DNA of 64,000 nt from RHLJ01 sp965212165 (GCA_965212165.1 OZ243096.1:1612001-1676000); one strand, 5' to 3'; counted from the first letter of the stretch, positions 37,589-46,646 are shown. Notes: generated from the sequence alone by a model not told the origin. Numbers and translations: made by a program.

Positions 37589-38413
37589 ATGATACGAATA
37601 CGTTTTATTCGATATAAAATTTCTTTTATAATCATTTTTTTTGGGATTAGTACAAGTGCATACGGTCAAATCTCGATGGGAGCGAGAGGACTTGGACTTG
37701 GGCATGCAACCACAGCTTTGTCCGATTATTCTTGGTCCTTATTCACAAACCCAGCGCTTTTAAAAACGAATTCACCATCGATAGGCTTTTATGGATTAAG
37801 AAATTATGGCTTCGCTGACATTACAGATATGGCAGCAATTGGAAGTCTACCTACAAGTATAGGTGCTTTAGCGCTTGGGTTTCATCGATATGGAGATACT
37901 GTATTTAATGAAACTAGAATTCGTTTAGGGTATAAAAATGAATGGGAGCAGTTACATTTCGGATTAGTGCTAAATTATAATCATATATCATTTGGTGGGG
38001 TTTATGGATCGGGTGGAGCACTCGGAATTGATGTGGGTATTGCTGCTCAGATAGTAGAAAAATTTTGGATCGGAGCGAAAGCTACAAACCTCAATAAGCC
38101 TTCCTATAAATTTTCGGGGTCTAATGAAGATTTGTATCGCGACCTGAGCATTGGCTTTAGCTATTTAATTGAAGATCGTGCTCTATTTATGATGGATGTA
38201 GTAAAAGATGTACGATTTCCAGTTTCTTATAAAGGAGGTTTTGAGCTTACAATTATCCAAGAGCTAAAAGGGAGAATTGGAATAACCACAGAGCCCATTA
38301 CCTATTCGTTTGGACTTGGCTATGGGAAAGACTTTTGGGATGTTAACTTTGCTATTCAACAACATCAGTTATTGGGTACAAGTCCAGGACTTGATCTTTT
38401 ATTTAAGTTCTAA
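37589..38413 (+). CDS. PorV/PorQ-like outer-membrane protein
   Basis: 274 residues from the ATG at 37589 (an upstream in-frame ATG at 37553 lies inside the divergent gene's start region). A signal peptide ends TSAYGQ. The mature start ISMGARGLGLGHATTALSD, followed by SLFTNPALL, is the PorV/PorQ motif, and the rest is regular beta-strands ending LDLLFKF with a terminal Phe. It likely forms an outer-membrane barrel that works with T9SS or export of surface proteins. It is followed after 2 bases by the helix-hairpin-helix protein. Confidence 0.78.
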   Translation: MIRIRFIRYKISFIIIFFGISTSAYGQISMGARGLGLGHATTALSDYSWSLFTNPALLKTNSPSIGFYGLRNYGFADITDMAAIGSLPTSIGALALGFHRYGDTVFNETRIRLGYKNEWEQLHFGLVLNYNHISFGGVYGSGGALGIDVGIAAQIVEKFWIGAKATNLNKPSYKFSGSNEDLYRDLSIGFSYLIEDRALFMMDVVKDVRFPVSYKGGFELTIIQELKGRIGITTEPITYSFGLGYGKDFWDVNFAIQQHQLLGTSPGLDLLFKF

Positions 38414-38415
38414 TT

Positions 38416-40467
38416 ATGAAATGGAATCGAGTCATAATTCTCTTTCTATGTGGATTGATATCTTCACTTACATATGCCCAGGATACATCTAAAGTTGAAG
38501 TTGAAAAACAACTTGAAGAAGCTTTTGAAGAACTTGATACGGAAGAATCAGGGTTAACAGGAGATCAGCTCTCTCAGTTTTTAGAAGATCTTGCTGCAAA
38601 TCCAATAAACATAAACGCTGCAGGTATTAGTGAATTTCTACAAATTCCAGGATTTAATCTTTTAATTGCTAAAGCTGTAATCGATTATCGTAAAACAAAA
38701 CCCTTTGAAAGTGTAGGAGAACTTCAAAAAGTCAAAGGGATCGGTATAGCGACCTATCAAAGAATGCGACCTTATGTTAGCATAGGAGATTCAGGTGATA
38801 GATTTAGATATCTTTATAATAGTCCTAAGTATTGGCTAACTGGAAATAGGATCGAAGTTATATCGAGATTTCAACAAAATCTGGAGACACAAGAAGGCTT
38901 TACTCGACCAGATTCTCTAGGTGGATATCTCGGGAGTCCGGTTAAATACTATCAACGATTTCGATCACAAAGTAATCACCTTTCAATAAATCTAACTCAA
39001 GAGAAAGATGCTGGTGAAACACTTAATGGAGTTTCTGATTTTGATTACAATTCGTGGCATTTAGCACTTTTAAATAACGGAAGGTTAAAAAGTTTAGTTG
39101 TTGGTGATTATAGTCTAAGCTTTGGACAAGGATTAGTTATATGGACAGGTGGAGCATTTGGGAAAGGTCGTGAAGTAACAGGAACAATCAGCAAGAATGA
39201 GAGAGGATTAAGGCCATATGCTTCAGCTCAAGAGACAGATTTTTTTAAAGGAATTGCTGCAACCTATGGAGAACAAATCCAATTCACTGCTTTTTACTCA
39301 GATAAGCCAAGAACAGCATCTGTAATTCAAGGAGATACTACGAGATTCCCATCTTCGAGTGGTTTTCACCGTACTCAATCAGAGATAGATCGTAGAAATA
39401 ACATCGATCAACAAACAATTGGCGGAAGAATAAGAACAGATACTCCCATTGGACTTATTGGCTTAACAGGATATGTAACTGAATTTAGCAGCTATATTGG
39501 AATAGGAAATTCAACAAGTGATTTATATTCATTTGAAGGGAATTCAAACTCAGTTGTCGGTATTGATTACAGAGGACTAATTGGTAGTTCATTAATTTTT
39601 GGAGAAGCTGCTCGAAGTGAAAATGGAGGCGTTGGAGGAGTTGTGGGAATTGAAGCTCCAATGGGTTTCAGAACTGATTTAGCTTTATTGTATAGAAACT
39701 ATCAAAAAGATTTTCAATCATTCCTTGGTAATGGATTTGGAGAATCTTCTGGTGATCCAAATAATGAGACTGGGTTATATGCAGGGATAAAGCATCGTTT
39801 TATGAATAGATATTCAATCAGTGCTTATGTGGATCAATACTCATTTGAAGCACCACGTTTCGGAACAACTCAATCAACCCAAGGCTATGATATGTTAGCT
39901 TTGATTGAAGGTGATATTACAAGGACTCTGAATGCTTATGTTCTTTTCAGGTCAGAGGTTAAAGATGATGAATATATAAGAATAAGTGAGTTTGGTAGAG
40001 AAGATCGATTATTAGGAAAGGAGAAAAGATCAAGTATTCGAATACAAACAGAATTCATCCCAAATAGAAAAATAAGATTACGCTCAAGGGCTGAATTTGT
40101 CCGATATAAAGGAGCAGGAGAAGAGTCGGAATCTGGGTTTATGATATATCAAGATATGAGACTTCAACTTTCCAGAAAGCTACAAGTTGATACTCGAGTA
40201 ACCATCTTTGATACGGACAGTTTCAATACAAGAGTTTATCAGTTTGAGAATGATCTTTTGTATGTTTTATCAAACGTTGTATTAAGTGAAAAAGGGGATA
40301 GGTTGTACACGGTATTGAAATATGAAGCTACTGAATATCTTCACTTTTGGTTGAAATATTCAGTCACAACTGTGGAAGATGCCCAATCTCTAAGTAGTGG
40401 ACTTGGTGAAATACAAGGAAATAAAAGAAGTTTCTTGGGAATTCAAGCCAGAATTTTTGTTCGTTAA
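38416..40467 (+). CDS. Helix-hairpin-helix plus outer-membrane barrel protein
   Basis: 683 residues with a signal peptide (about 1-21). A ComEA-like double helix-hairpin-helix unit occupies about 55-120 (NPININAAGISEFLQIPGFN and LQKVKGIGIATYQRMRPYV). Residues 150-683 are beta-rich with many Tyr and Phe strands and a C-terminal ARIFVR, fitting an outer-membrane barrel. The HhH motif suggests DNA binding in the periplasm, for instance during uptake; no other competence gene is in the window. Probably co-transcribed with the preceding gene. Confidence 0.75.
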   Translation: MKWNRVIILFLCGLISSLTYAQDTSKVEVEKQLEEAFEELDTEESGLTGDQLSQFLEDLAANPININAAGISEFLQIPGFNLLIAKAVIDYRKTKPFESVGELQKVKGIGIATYQRMRPYVSIGDSGDRFRYLYNSPKYWLTGNRIEVISRFQQNLETQEGFTRPDSLGGYLGSPVKYYQRFRSQSNHLSINLTQEKDAGETLNGVSDFDYNSWHLALLNNGRLKSLVVGDYSLSFGQGLVIWTGGAFGKGREVTGTISKNERGLRPYASAQETDFFKGIAATYGEQIQFTAFYSDKPRTASVIQGDTTRFPSSSGFHRTQSEIDRRNNIDQQTIGGRIRTDTPIGLIGLTGYVTEFSSYIGIGNSTSDLYSFEGNSNSVVGIDYRGLIGSSLIFGEAARSENGGVGGVVGIEAPMGFRTDLALLYRNYQKDFQSFLGNGFGESSGDPNNETGLYAGIKHRFMNRYSISAYVDQYSFEAPRFGTTQSTQGYDMLALIEGDITRTLNAYVLFRSEVKDDEYIRISEFGREDRLLGKEKRSSIRIQTEFIPNRKIRLRSRAEFVRYKGAGEESESGFMIYQDMRLQLSRKLQVDTRVTIFDTDSFNTRVYQFENDLLYVLSNVVLSEKGDRLYTVLKYEATEYLHFWLKYSVTTVEDAQSLSSGLGEIQGNKRSFLGIQARIFVR

Positions 40468-40473
40468 AAGTTC

Positions 40474-40503
40474 TTTGACTCAATTTCTAAAGTTATATAT
40501 TTA
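40474..40503 (+). promoter_or_regulatory. Candidate Bacteroidota-type promoter of the sulfate activation operon
   Basis: TTTG at 40474-40477 and TATATTTA at 40496-40503 are separated by 18 bases and lie 24 bases before the permease ATG. They match the TTTG/TAnnTTTG consensus except for the last base. Confidence 0.45.
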
Positions 40504-40526
40504 AACGAATTTCTAATTCCTATTTT

Positions 40527-42296
40527 ATGACTTTTGACGGATGGGCGGTTGTTTCCGTAATTATTGGATGCCTTCTATTTCTTATCACCACTAATTATTC
40601 GGTAGATATGATACTGCTTGGTGGATTAGCTTTATTGTTAATCTTCGGTATTGTATCACCGGAAGCTGCACTATCTGGTTTTTCGAATGAAGGGATGCTT
40701 ACTGTAGCTGTTTTATACGTGGTTGCAGCTGGGCTTAAAGAAACGGGAACCATACAGTACATTACTCAAAAAGTAATGGGTGATACTAAAACAGTTCGTG
40801 GTGCTCAAACCAGAATTATGCTTCCCGTAATGGTAATGAGCGCATTTTTAAATAATACTCCTATTGTTGCTTCTTTTATCCACTCACTTGAACATTGGAG
40901 TAGGAAAGTGCAAATTCCAGTATCAAAAATTCTAATCCCTTTAAGTTACGCAGCCATACTTGGTGGTACCTGTACCTTAATCGGTACCAGTACGAACTTG
41001 ATTCTGAATGGATTATTAATTGAAGAAGGAAGTACAAGAGCTCTAGGACTTTTTGAACCTGCCTGGGTTGGGGTTCCCTGTGCAATAGCTGGTTTTATTT
41101 ACCTTGTACTTTTTGGGGATAAGTTACTTCCATCACGTGGAGAAGCTTTTGAAAGGTTTAAAGACCCAAGAGAATATACCATTGAAATGATGGTTCTTGC
41201 TAAAAGCCCCATTGTAAATAAATCAATTCAAGAAGCAGGTCTTAGACAATTACCGGGTTTATTTCTTGTTGAAATACATAGAGACGAACAAATAATTCCT
41301 GCAGTAGGACCTGACCAAAAATTAAAAGTAGATGACCGACTAATTTTTGCAGGAATTGTAGATTCGATAGTTGATCTTCAAAATATCCAAGGTTTGGTAC
41401 CTGCAACAAATCAAGTATTTAAACTAGACACTCCGAAGAAAGATAGAGTACTTATTGAGGCTGTAGTATCTAATTCCAATCCATTAAAAGGACTAACTAT
41501 TAAAGAGGGCAAGTTTAGAGATAGATATAATGCCGTAGTTCTTGCCGTTTCTAGAAGTGGTGTTCGAATTAAGGAGAAAATTGGGGATATAAAGTTAAAA
41601 ACGGGAGATACTTTGTTGATAGAGACAAAAAGTTCTTTCCAAAGAAAATATAGAAATTCGAATGACTTCTTTTTAATAAGCCCAATAGTAGGATCATCTT
41701 CAGTTCAGTTTGAAAAAGCTTGGGTAGCCATTTTAATTCTTTCCGGGATGGTTTTATTAGCAGGAACAGGATTTTTGAGTATGCTTCAGGCAGCTTTTTT
41801 AGCTGGTGGATTTATGGTGATTACTAAAGCTATTAGATATTCTGCAGCACTAGAATCGGTAGACTGGAGAGTTCTAATTGCAATAGCTTCGTCACTTGGT
41901 ATTGGAAGTGCATTAACTTCAACTGGAGTTGCAACATATTTAGCAACAAATTTACTTTCATATGCAAGTTCGAATCCTATAACAGCTCTTATATTTACTT
42001 ATTTCGTTACCTGGGCTTTAACTGAAATCATTACCAATAATGCGGCTGCAGTCTTAATTTTTCCCATTGCATTTTCAATTGCACAATCACTAGGAGTAGA
42101 TTTTATTCCATTTGCTATGGTTATTATAATGGCAGCATCTGCAAGCTTTTCTACTCCTGTTGGATATCAAACCAACCTCATGGTTTATGGTCCTGGAAAT
42201 TATAAATACACCGATTTCCTTAGAATTGGGCTTCCATTGAATTTGATCGTAGCGACAATAACCATATCTTTGGTTCCTCAAATTTGGAGTTTCTGA
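40527..42296 (+). CDS. SLC13-family permease with RCK-C domains (probable sulfate transporter)
   Basis: 589 residues. About ten membrane helices flank a cytoplasmic pair of TrkA-C (RCK-C) domains at about 210-380. The family motif NNTPIVASFIHSLEHW and the LGGTCTLIGTSTNLILNG signature are present in the N-terminal half, and TNNAAAVLIFPIAFSIAQ with SFSTPVGYQTNLMVYG in the C-terminal half. In this position, before cysQ, cysC, cysD and cysN, it is very likely a sulfate importer. It is the first gene of the operon and has a candidate promoter. Confidence 0.88.
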   Translation: MTFDGWAVVSVIIGCLLFLITTNYSVDMILLGGLALLLIFGIVSPEAALSGFSNEGMLTVAVLYVVAAGLKETGTIQYITQKVMGDTKTVRGAQTRIMLPVMVMSAFLNNTPIVASFIHSLEHWSRKVQIPVSKILIPLSYAAILGGTCTLIGTSTNLILNGLLIEEGSTRALGLFEPAWVGVPCAIAGFIYLVLFGDKLLPSRGEAFERFKDPREYTIEMMVLAKSPIVNKSIQEAGLRQLPGLFLVEIHRDEQIIPAVGPDQKLKVDDRLIFAGIVDSIVDLQNIQGLVPATNQVFKLDTPKKDRVLIEAVVSNSNPLKGLTIKEGKFRDRYNAVVLAVSRSGVRIKEKIGDIKLKTGDTLLIETKSSFQRKYRNSNDFFLISPIVGSSSVQFEKAWVAILILSGMVLLAGTGFLSMLQAAFLAGGFMVITKAIRYSAALESVDWRVLIAIASSLGIGSALTSTGVATYLATNLLSYASSNPITALIFTYFVTWALTEIITNNAAAVLIFPIAFSIAQSLGVDFIPFAMVIIMAASASFSTPVGYQTNLMVYGPGNYKYTDFLRIGLPLNLIVATITISLVPQIWSF

Positions 42297-42311
42297 AGCT
42301 AAATAAAATAG

Positions 42312-43058
42312 ATGCTTAACGCTGTTATAGAATTGGCCAAAAAGGCCGGAGTTAAAATTTTAGAGTTTTATACAGAAGACATGGAGATCACATCAAAAAA
42401 AGATGAATCACCATTGACTAAAGCTGATATAGCTGCGCATCATATTATTGTAGATGGTTTAAAAGAATTAACTCCGGAGATTCCAATAATATCCGAGGAA
42501 TCCGGAGTTCCAGATTATTCAGTGAGGAAAAAATGGTCGAAATTTTGGATTGTTGATCCCCTAGATGGCACAAAAGAGTTCATTAAACGAAATGGGGAGT
42601 TTACAGTGAACATCGCCCTGATTGATAACGGAGAACCAGTTTTAGGGGTGGTATATACTCCAACAACCAAGCTTTTATATTTTGCAGAAAAGGAGAAAGG
42701 TTCTTTTAAACAAGTTGATGATAATCCTATAGAACAGATTTATTCAGATAAAGCAGATAAATCAAAACCACTAAAGTTAATTGAAAGTCGATCTCACGGT
42801 TCTAAAGAACTTGAAGACTATTTACAGAATGAAAAACTAAATATAATTGAACGTGTAAAGTCTGGTAGTTCACTTAAGATTTGTTTAGTCGCAGAAGGAT
42901 CGGCGGATTTTTATCCAAGATTTGCACCCACTATGGAATGGGATGTTGCTGCTGGTGATTGTGTGTATAGGAACTCGGCAAAAGTCGGCACTCATGTCTC
43001 TGAATTAAGGTATAACAAAGAAGATTTATTAAATAAGTCGTTTGTATTAGGATTTTAA
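42312..43058 (+). CDS. cysQ: 3'(2'),5'-bisphosphate nucleotidase CysQ
   Basis: 248 residues of the inositol monophosphatase superfamily. Metal ligands E62 (SEESG), D82 and D85 (DPLDGTKEF) and the C-terminal WDVAAGD are present. It removes the 3' phosphate from PAP, the by-product of PAPS use, and can limit PAPS accumulation. It follows the permease by 15 bases. Confidence 0.93.
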   Translation: MLNAVIELAKKAGVKILEFYTEDMEITSKKDESPLTKADIAAHHIIVDGLKELTPEIPIISEESGVPDYSVRKKWSKFWIVDPLDGTKEFIKRNGEFTVNIALIDNGEPVLGVVYTPTTKLLYFAEKEKGSFKQVDDNPIEQIYSDKADKSKPLKLIESRSHGSKELEDYLQNEKLNIIERVKSGSSLKICLVAEGSADFYPRFAPTMEWDVAAGDCVYRNSAKVGTHVSELRYNKEDLLNKSFVLGF

Positions 43059-43068
43059 AGTAATTATG

Positions 43069-43094
43069 AATTTTGAATTCTCAATGCTTAATAC
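43069..43094. repeat. Left flanking repeat of the four-helix-bundle gene
   Basis: AATTTTGAATTCTCAATGCT followed by TAATAC. Without gaps it matches the reverse complement of the right flank (43501-43531) at 19 of 26 positions. Confidence 0.6.
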
Positions 43095-43158
43095 ATTTAT
43101 GTGTAAGGATTTCTTGTCAGCTGAGTCTTACATTGAACCCTTATTTAAAAATATAGCT

Positions 43159-43512
43159 ATGAAAGAGAATATTGTTAAAGAAAAAAGTTTTCAATTTTCA
43201 TTATCGATTATTGACGTATACAGTCGATTTGTAAATGAAAAAGAGTTTATTATCTCAAAACAATTATTGAGATGTGGTACAAGTATTGGTGCAAATATTG
43301 AAGAATCAACGGGTGGAGAATCCAAAAAGGATTTCATTCACAAAATGGCCATAGCATCGAAAGAAGCCCGTGAAACTAAATATTGGTTAAGACTACTGCA
43401 TGCCAGTGAATTAACTTCCATAGATGTAAAAGATGAATTAGCAGAAGTCGAAGATTTAGTTCGTTTACTTACATCAATCGTTAAAACAGCAACAAAAAAT
43501 ATTCAAAATTGA
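43159..43512 (+). CDS. Four-helix-bundle protein (23S rRNA intervening-sequence protein family)
   Basis: 117 residues from the ATG at 43159. The longer frame from 43066 starts in a repeat and yields NFEFSMLNTF, so I do not use it. The family core QLLRCGTSIGANIEESTGGE, then SKKDFIHKMAIASKEARETK and YWLRLL, is intact. Homologues occur in 23S rRNA insertions and as a partner of diversity-generating retroelements (Avd), but no reverse transcriptase is near. It interrupts the sulfate operon between cysQ and cysC and is flanked by inverted repeats. Confidence 0.85.
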   Translation: MKENIVKEKSFQFSLSIIDVYSRFVNEKEFIISKQLLRCGTSIGANIEESTGGESKKDFIHKMAIASKEARETKYWLRLLHASELTSIDVKDELAEVEDLVRLLTSIVKTATKNIQN

Positions 43513-43531
43513 GCATTAAATATTCAGAATT
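43501..43531. repeat. Right flanking repeat of the four-helix-bundle gene, overlapping the cysC start
   Basis: ATTCAAAATTGAGCATTAAA and the following TATTCAGAATT form the inverted partner of the left flank. The repeat contains the four-helix-bundle stop codon and the TTG start of cysC, so the first codons of cysC come from repeat sequence. Confidence 0.6.
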
Positions 43532-44060
43532 AAAAAAGTGGAAACCCACCGTACTCTGGTTTACTGGATTATCAGGTTCTGGCAAAAGCACAATTTCAGA
43601 AGTTGTTTATAAGCTAATTAAAGAAGAGGGCTACGAAGTAGAACATCTTGATGGAGATGTAATTCGTGATATATTCCCAAAAACTGGTTTTTCTAAAGAA
43701 GAAAGGAATAATCATATCAAGCGAGTAGGATTTTTAGCAAGTCGTTTACAAGCTCATAAGGTATTTGTAATTGCATCTTTTGTATCGCCTTATAAAGAAG
43801 CTAGAGACTTTGTTCGTGAGTTATGTGAAGACTTCACTGAAGTTTATATTTCTACACCCTATGAAGAATGTGAACGTAGAGATGTAAAAGGATTGTATGC
43901 TAAAGCAAGAGCTGGAGAAATAAAAAACTTCACTGGATTAGACGATCCTTTTGAAGCACCTGAAAATCCAGAACTTGAAATTGATACAACAGCTATTTCA
44001 TTAGATGAAGCTGTTAAAAAAGTAATTGGCTATTTAAATGAGCATAAAGTTTTAAATTGA
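43509..44060 (+). CDS. cysC: Adenylylsulfate kinase
   Basis: 183 residues. The P-loop GLSGSGKST is at about 20-28, followed by HLDGDVIRDIFPKTGFSKEE and the VYISTPYEECERRDVKGLYAKARAG block. It phosphorylates APS to PAPS. The start is TTG at 43509, overlapping the preceding stop as TTGA; no ATG lies upstream of the P-loop. The N-terminus is shorter than usual and derives from the repeat. Confidence 0.92.
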   Translation: MSIKYSELKKWKPTVLWFTGLSGSGKSTISEVVYKLIKEEGYEVEHLDGDVIRDIFPKTGFSKEERNNHIKRVGFLASRLQAHKVFVIASFVSPYKEARDFVRELCEDFTEVYISTPYEECERRDVKGLYAKARAGEIKNFTGLDDPFEAPENPELEIDTTAISLDEAVKKVIGYLNEHKVLN

Positions 44061-44063
44061 CAT

Positions 44064-44969
44064 ATGAATTCTTATAAATTGACCCATTTACAACAGATAG
44101 AATCTGAAGCAATTTACATAATGCGAGAAGTTGCAGCTCAGTTTCAGAAGCCTGTATTACTATTTTCTGGCGGCAAGGATTCTATTGTAATGGCACATCT
44201 TGCAAGAAAAGCTTTTTACCCAGGTAAAATACCATTCCCCTTCATGCACGTTGATACAGGTCATAATTTTGATGAAACAATAGAGTTTCGCGACTGGTTA
44301 ATGGCTGATTTAGGAGTAGAATTATTTGTTGCGAGTGTTCAGGATGCAATAGATCAAGGAAAAGTTAAAGAAGAAGTAGGTCCAAGAGCTAGCAGAAATA
44401 CCTTGCAAATAACAGCACTTCTTGATGGTATAGAGGAACATAAATTTGATGCAGCATTTGGTGGGGCACGTAGAGATGAGGAAAAAGCTAGAGCAAAAGA
44501 ACGATTCTTCTCACATAGAGACGAGTTTGGACAATGGGATCCAAAAAATCAGAGACCTGAATTATGGAATCTTTTTAATGGAAAGAAACAAATGGGGGAA
44601 CATTTTAGAATCTTTCCATTAAGTAACTGGACTGAAATGGATGTTTGGCAGTATATAGCAGCTGAAAACATAAAAATACCATCGCTATATTTTTCTCATC
44701 AACGAGAAGTATTTCAAAGAGATGGAGTTTATTTAGCTAAATCTGAACATATCCAGAATTATGAAAACGAAGAAATTATCAAGGAAAAAATCCGCTTTCG
44801 AACCATAGGCGATATAACGTGTACGGGAGCTGTACTTTCTTCTGCAGAATCGCTGGAAGAAATTATCCAAGAAGTAGCTTCAGCTAGAGTTACCGAACGT
44901 GGTGGAAGAGCTGATGATAAAAGATCTGAAGCAGCAATGGAAGAAAGAAAAAAACAAGGGTATTTCTAA
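44064..44969 (+). CDS. cysD: Sulfate adenylyltransferase subunit 2
   Basis: 301 residues of the PAPS-reductase-like PP-loop family. SGGKDS is at about 35-40, and PFPFMHVDTGHNFDETIEFRD, GGARRDEEKARAKERFFSHRD and the C-terminal RGGRADDKRSEAAMEERKKQ are canonical. With CysN it makes APS from sulfate and ATP. It follows cysC by 3 bases. Confidence 0.97.
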   Translation: MNSYKLTHLQQIESEAIYIMREVAAQFQKPVLLFSGGKDSIVMAHLARKAFYPGKIPFPFMHVDTGHNFDETIEFRDWLMADLGVELFVASVQDAIDQGKVKEEVGPRASRNTLQITALLDGIEEHKFDAAFGGARRDEEKARAKERFFSHRDEFGQWDPKNQRPELWNLFNGKKQMGEHFRIFPLSNWTEMDVWQYIAAENIKIPSLYFSHQREVFQRDGVYLAKSEHIQNYENEEIIKEKIRFRTIGDITCTGAVLSSAESLEEIIQEVASARVTERGGRADDKRSEAAMEERKKQGYF

Positions 44970-45036
44970 CAATTTTAAATGATTAATTCTCAATTCTCAA
45001 TTATTAAAAACTAAGAATTAAGAATTCAAAATTTCT
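44970..45036. repeat. Dispersed AT-rich repeat copy between cysD and cysN
   Basis: The spacer starts at the cysD stop codon. It contains AATTCTCAATTCTCA (44986-45000) and TAAGAATTAAGAATT (45013-45027), which are inverted partners at 13 of 15 positions, then TCAAAATTTCT. The words are shared with copies in the repeat island. Confidence 0.6.
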
Positions 45037-46323
45037 ATGATGGCAAATAATTATTCGGATACCGATAACGCTTATTTAAACATGGATCTTCTGCGTTTTA
45101 CCACCGCGGGTAGTGTAGATGATGGGAAGAGCACGCTCATTGGAAGACTTCTATATGATTCAAAGTCAATATTTGAAGATCAAATGGAAGCCATTGAAGA
45201 ATCAAGTAGAAAAAAGGGAGATGAGTATACCAATTTAGCTCTTTTAACAGATGGATTATCTGCAGAACGAGAACAGGGTATCACCATAGATGTTGCCTAT
45301 AGATATTTCTCGACTCCAAAAAGAAAATTCATTATCGCAGATACTCCGGGTCATATTCAATACACGAGGAATATGGTTACGGGTGCATCAACTTCGAATC
45401 TTGCAATTATTCTTGTTGATGCTAGACAAGGGGTAATTGAACAAACTTGTAGACATTCTTTTATAGCATCCTTGCTAGGCATCAAACACATTCTGCTATG
45501 TGTAAATAAAATGGATTTAGTTAATTATAAAGAAGAAGCTTTCGATAAAGTTGTGAAGCAATATAAAGAGTTTTCATCAAAGCTTGCCGTACCAGATATT
45601 CAATATCTACCTATTAGTGCATTATATGGCGATAATGTGGTCGATAAATCAGATAAAATGGATTGGTATAAAGGTTCTACTTTGCTTTATACTCTAGAAA
45701 ATGTTGAGGTTAGCAGTGACTATAATCATGTAGATTGCCGTTTTCCAGTACAATGGGTAACAAGACCTCAATCAGCTGACTTTCCTGATTACCGTGGTTA
45801 TTCTGGAAGAATTCAAGGTGGTGTTTTTAAACCCGGCGATGAAGTTATAGCACTTCCATCTGGATTTACAACCAGAATTAAATCAATCCAGAATTACGAA
45901 CAAGAGTTAGTTGAGGCATTTCAACCAATGTCGGTTACTATTACTCTTGAAGATGAAATTGACATATCTCGCGGTGATATGATTGCTAAGCCAGACAATC
46001 AGCCAGAACAAGGTCAAGATATTGAATTAATGATTTGTTGGCTAGATCAAAAAGAACTTCAACTAAATGGGAAGTATGGAATTAAACATACGACTAGAGA
46101 TGCGCGCTGTATTATAAAAGAAATCAAATACAAAGTAGATATCAACTCTTTACATAGGAAAGAAGGGGATAACAGTATTGGGTTAAATGATATTGGTCGG
46201 ATTAAGATTAGAACTACTGTTCCATTATTTTATGATAGTTATAAGAAAAACCGAATGACAGGCAGTATTATAATCATAGATGAATTTACCAATGTTACTG
46301 TAGGAGCGGGGATGATAATATAG
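45037..46323 (+). CDS. cysN: Sulfate adenylyltransferase subunit 1 (GTPase)
   Basis: 428 residues, an EF-Tu-like GTPase without fused CysC. G1 GSVDDGKST is at about 25-33, G3 ADTPGHIQYTRNMVTGAS and G4 NKMD are present. GTP hydrolysis drives APS formation by CysD. Two start codons (ATGATG) are possible. It is the last gene of the operon; no cysH or sulfite reductase is in the window. Confidence 0.97.
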   Translation: MMANNYSDTDNAYLNMDLLRFTTAGSVDDGKSTLIGRLLYDSKSIFEDQMEAIEESSRKKGDEYTNLALLTDGLSAEREQGITIDVAYRYFSTPKRKFIIADTPGHIQYTRNMVTGASTSNLAIILVDARQGVIEQTCRHSFIASLLGIKHILLCVNKMDLVNYKEEAFDKVVKQYKEFSSKLAVPDIQYLPISALYGDNVVDKSDKMDWYKGSTLLYTLENVEVSSDYNHVDCRFPVQWVTRPQSADFPDYRGYSGRIQGGVFKPGDEVIALPSGFTTRIKSIQNYEQELVEAFQPMSVTITLEDEIDISRGDMIAKPDNQPEQGQDIELMICWLDQKELQLNGKYGIKHTTRDARCIIKEIKYKVDINSLHRKEGDNSIGLNDIGRIKIRTTVPLFYDSYKKNRMTGSIIIIDEFTNVTVGAGMII

Positions 46324-46333
46324 CGTTTCGCGC

Positions 46334-46370
46334 AGTGTTTAGTTCTTAGAGTTTAGTGTTTAGTTTTTAG
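46334..46370. repeat. Inverted end copy of the CTAAACACT repeat
   Basis: AGTGTTTAGTTCTTAGAG, then TTTAGTGTTTAGTTTTTAG, are the reverse complement of words in the copy at 47301-47377 (CTAAAAACTAAA, ACACTAAACACT). Confidence 0.6.
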
Positions 46371-46388
46371 GTAAGTGATTAAATAATA

Positions 46389-46411
46389 GTGCTAGAGTGC
46401 TAGAGTGCTAA
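46389..46411. repeat. Tandem 8-bp repeat GTGCTAGA
   Basis: Three units of GTGCTAGA, the last ending GTGCTAA. Confidence 0.7.
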
Positions 46412-46425
46412 AATTGAATTCCAGG

Positions 46426-46482
46426 TCTAAACACTCACAACTAAAAATTCTACCACGTCATCCTGAACTTGTTTCAGGATCT
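46426..46482. repeat. Composite repeat, copy 1 (CTAAACACTCA element plus REP-like palindrome)
   Basis: TCTAAACACTCACAACTAAA and AATTC are followed after a few bases by GTCATCCTGAACTTGTTTCA and GGATCT (46457-46482), where TCCTGAA pairs with TTCAGGA. The same composite recurs at 46647-46734. Confidence 0.7.
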
Positions 46483-46646
46483 TATGATTCTAGCTATATG
46501 CTATTAAGATACCCGTTGCCAAATCTTAAATCCCCCAAACCTGATTTAGTATCTAACACAAAACTCTCTTTTGCTAAAATTTCAGTCCCAAGTATTCGAT
46601 CAAAACCAACAGAATAAGTACCTCTCTCAAATTTACTTACAGCCAA

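Noticed and set aside
43066..43158. N-terminal extension of the four-helix-bundle frame
   Set aside because: It begins in repeat sequence and is not part of the family; the ATG at 43159 gives the normal length.
46405..46617. A 70-codon open frame in the repeat island
   Set aside because: It includes RHPELVSGS, the translation of the REP-like palindrome, and has no other sign of coding.
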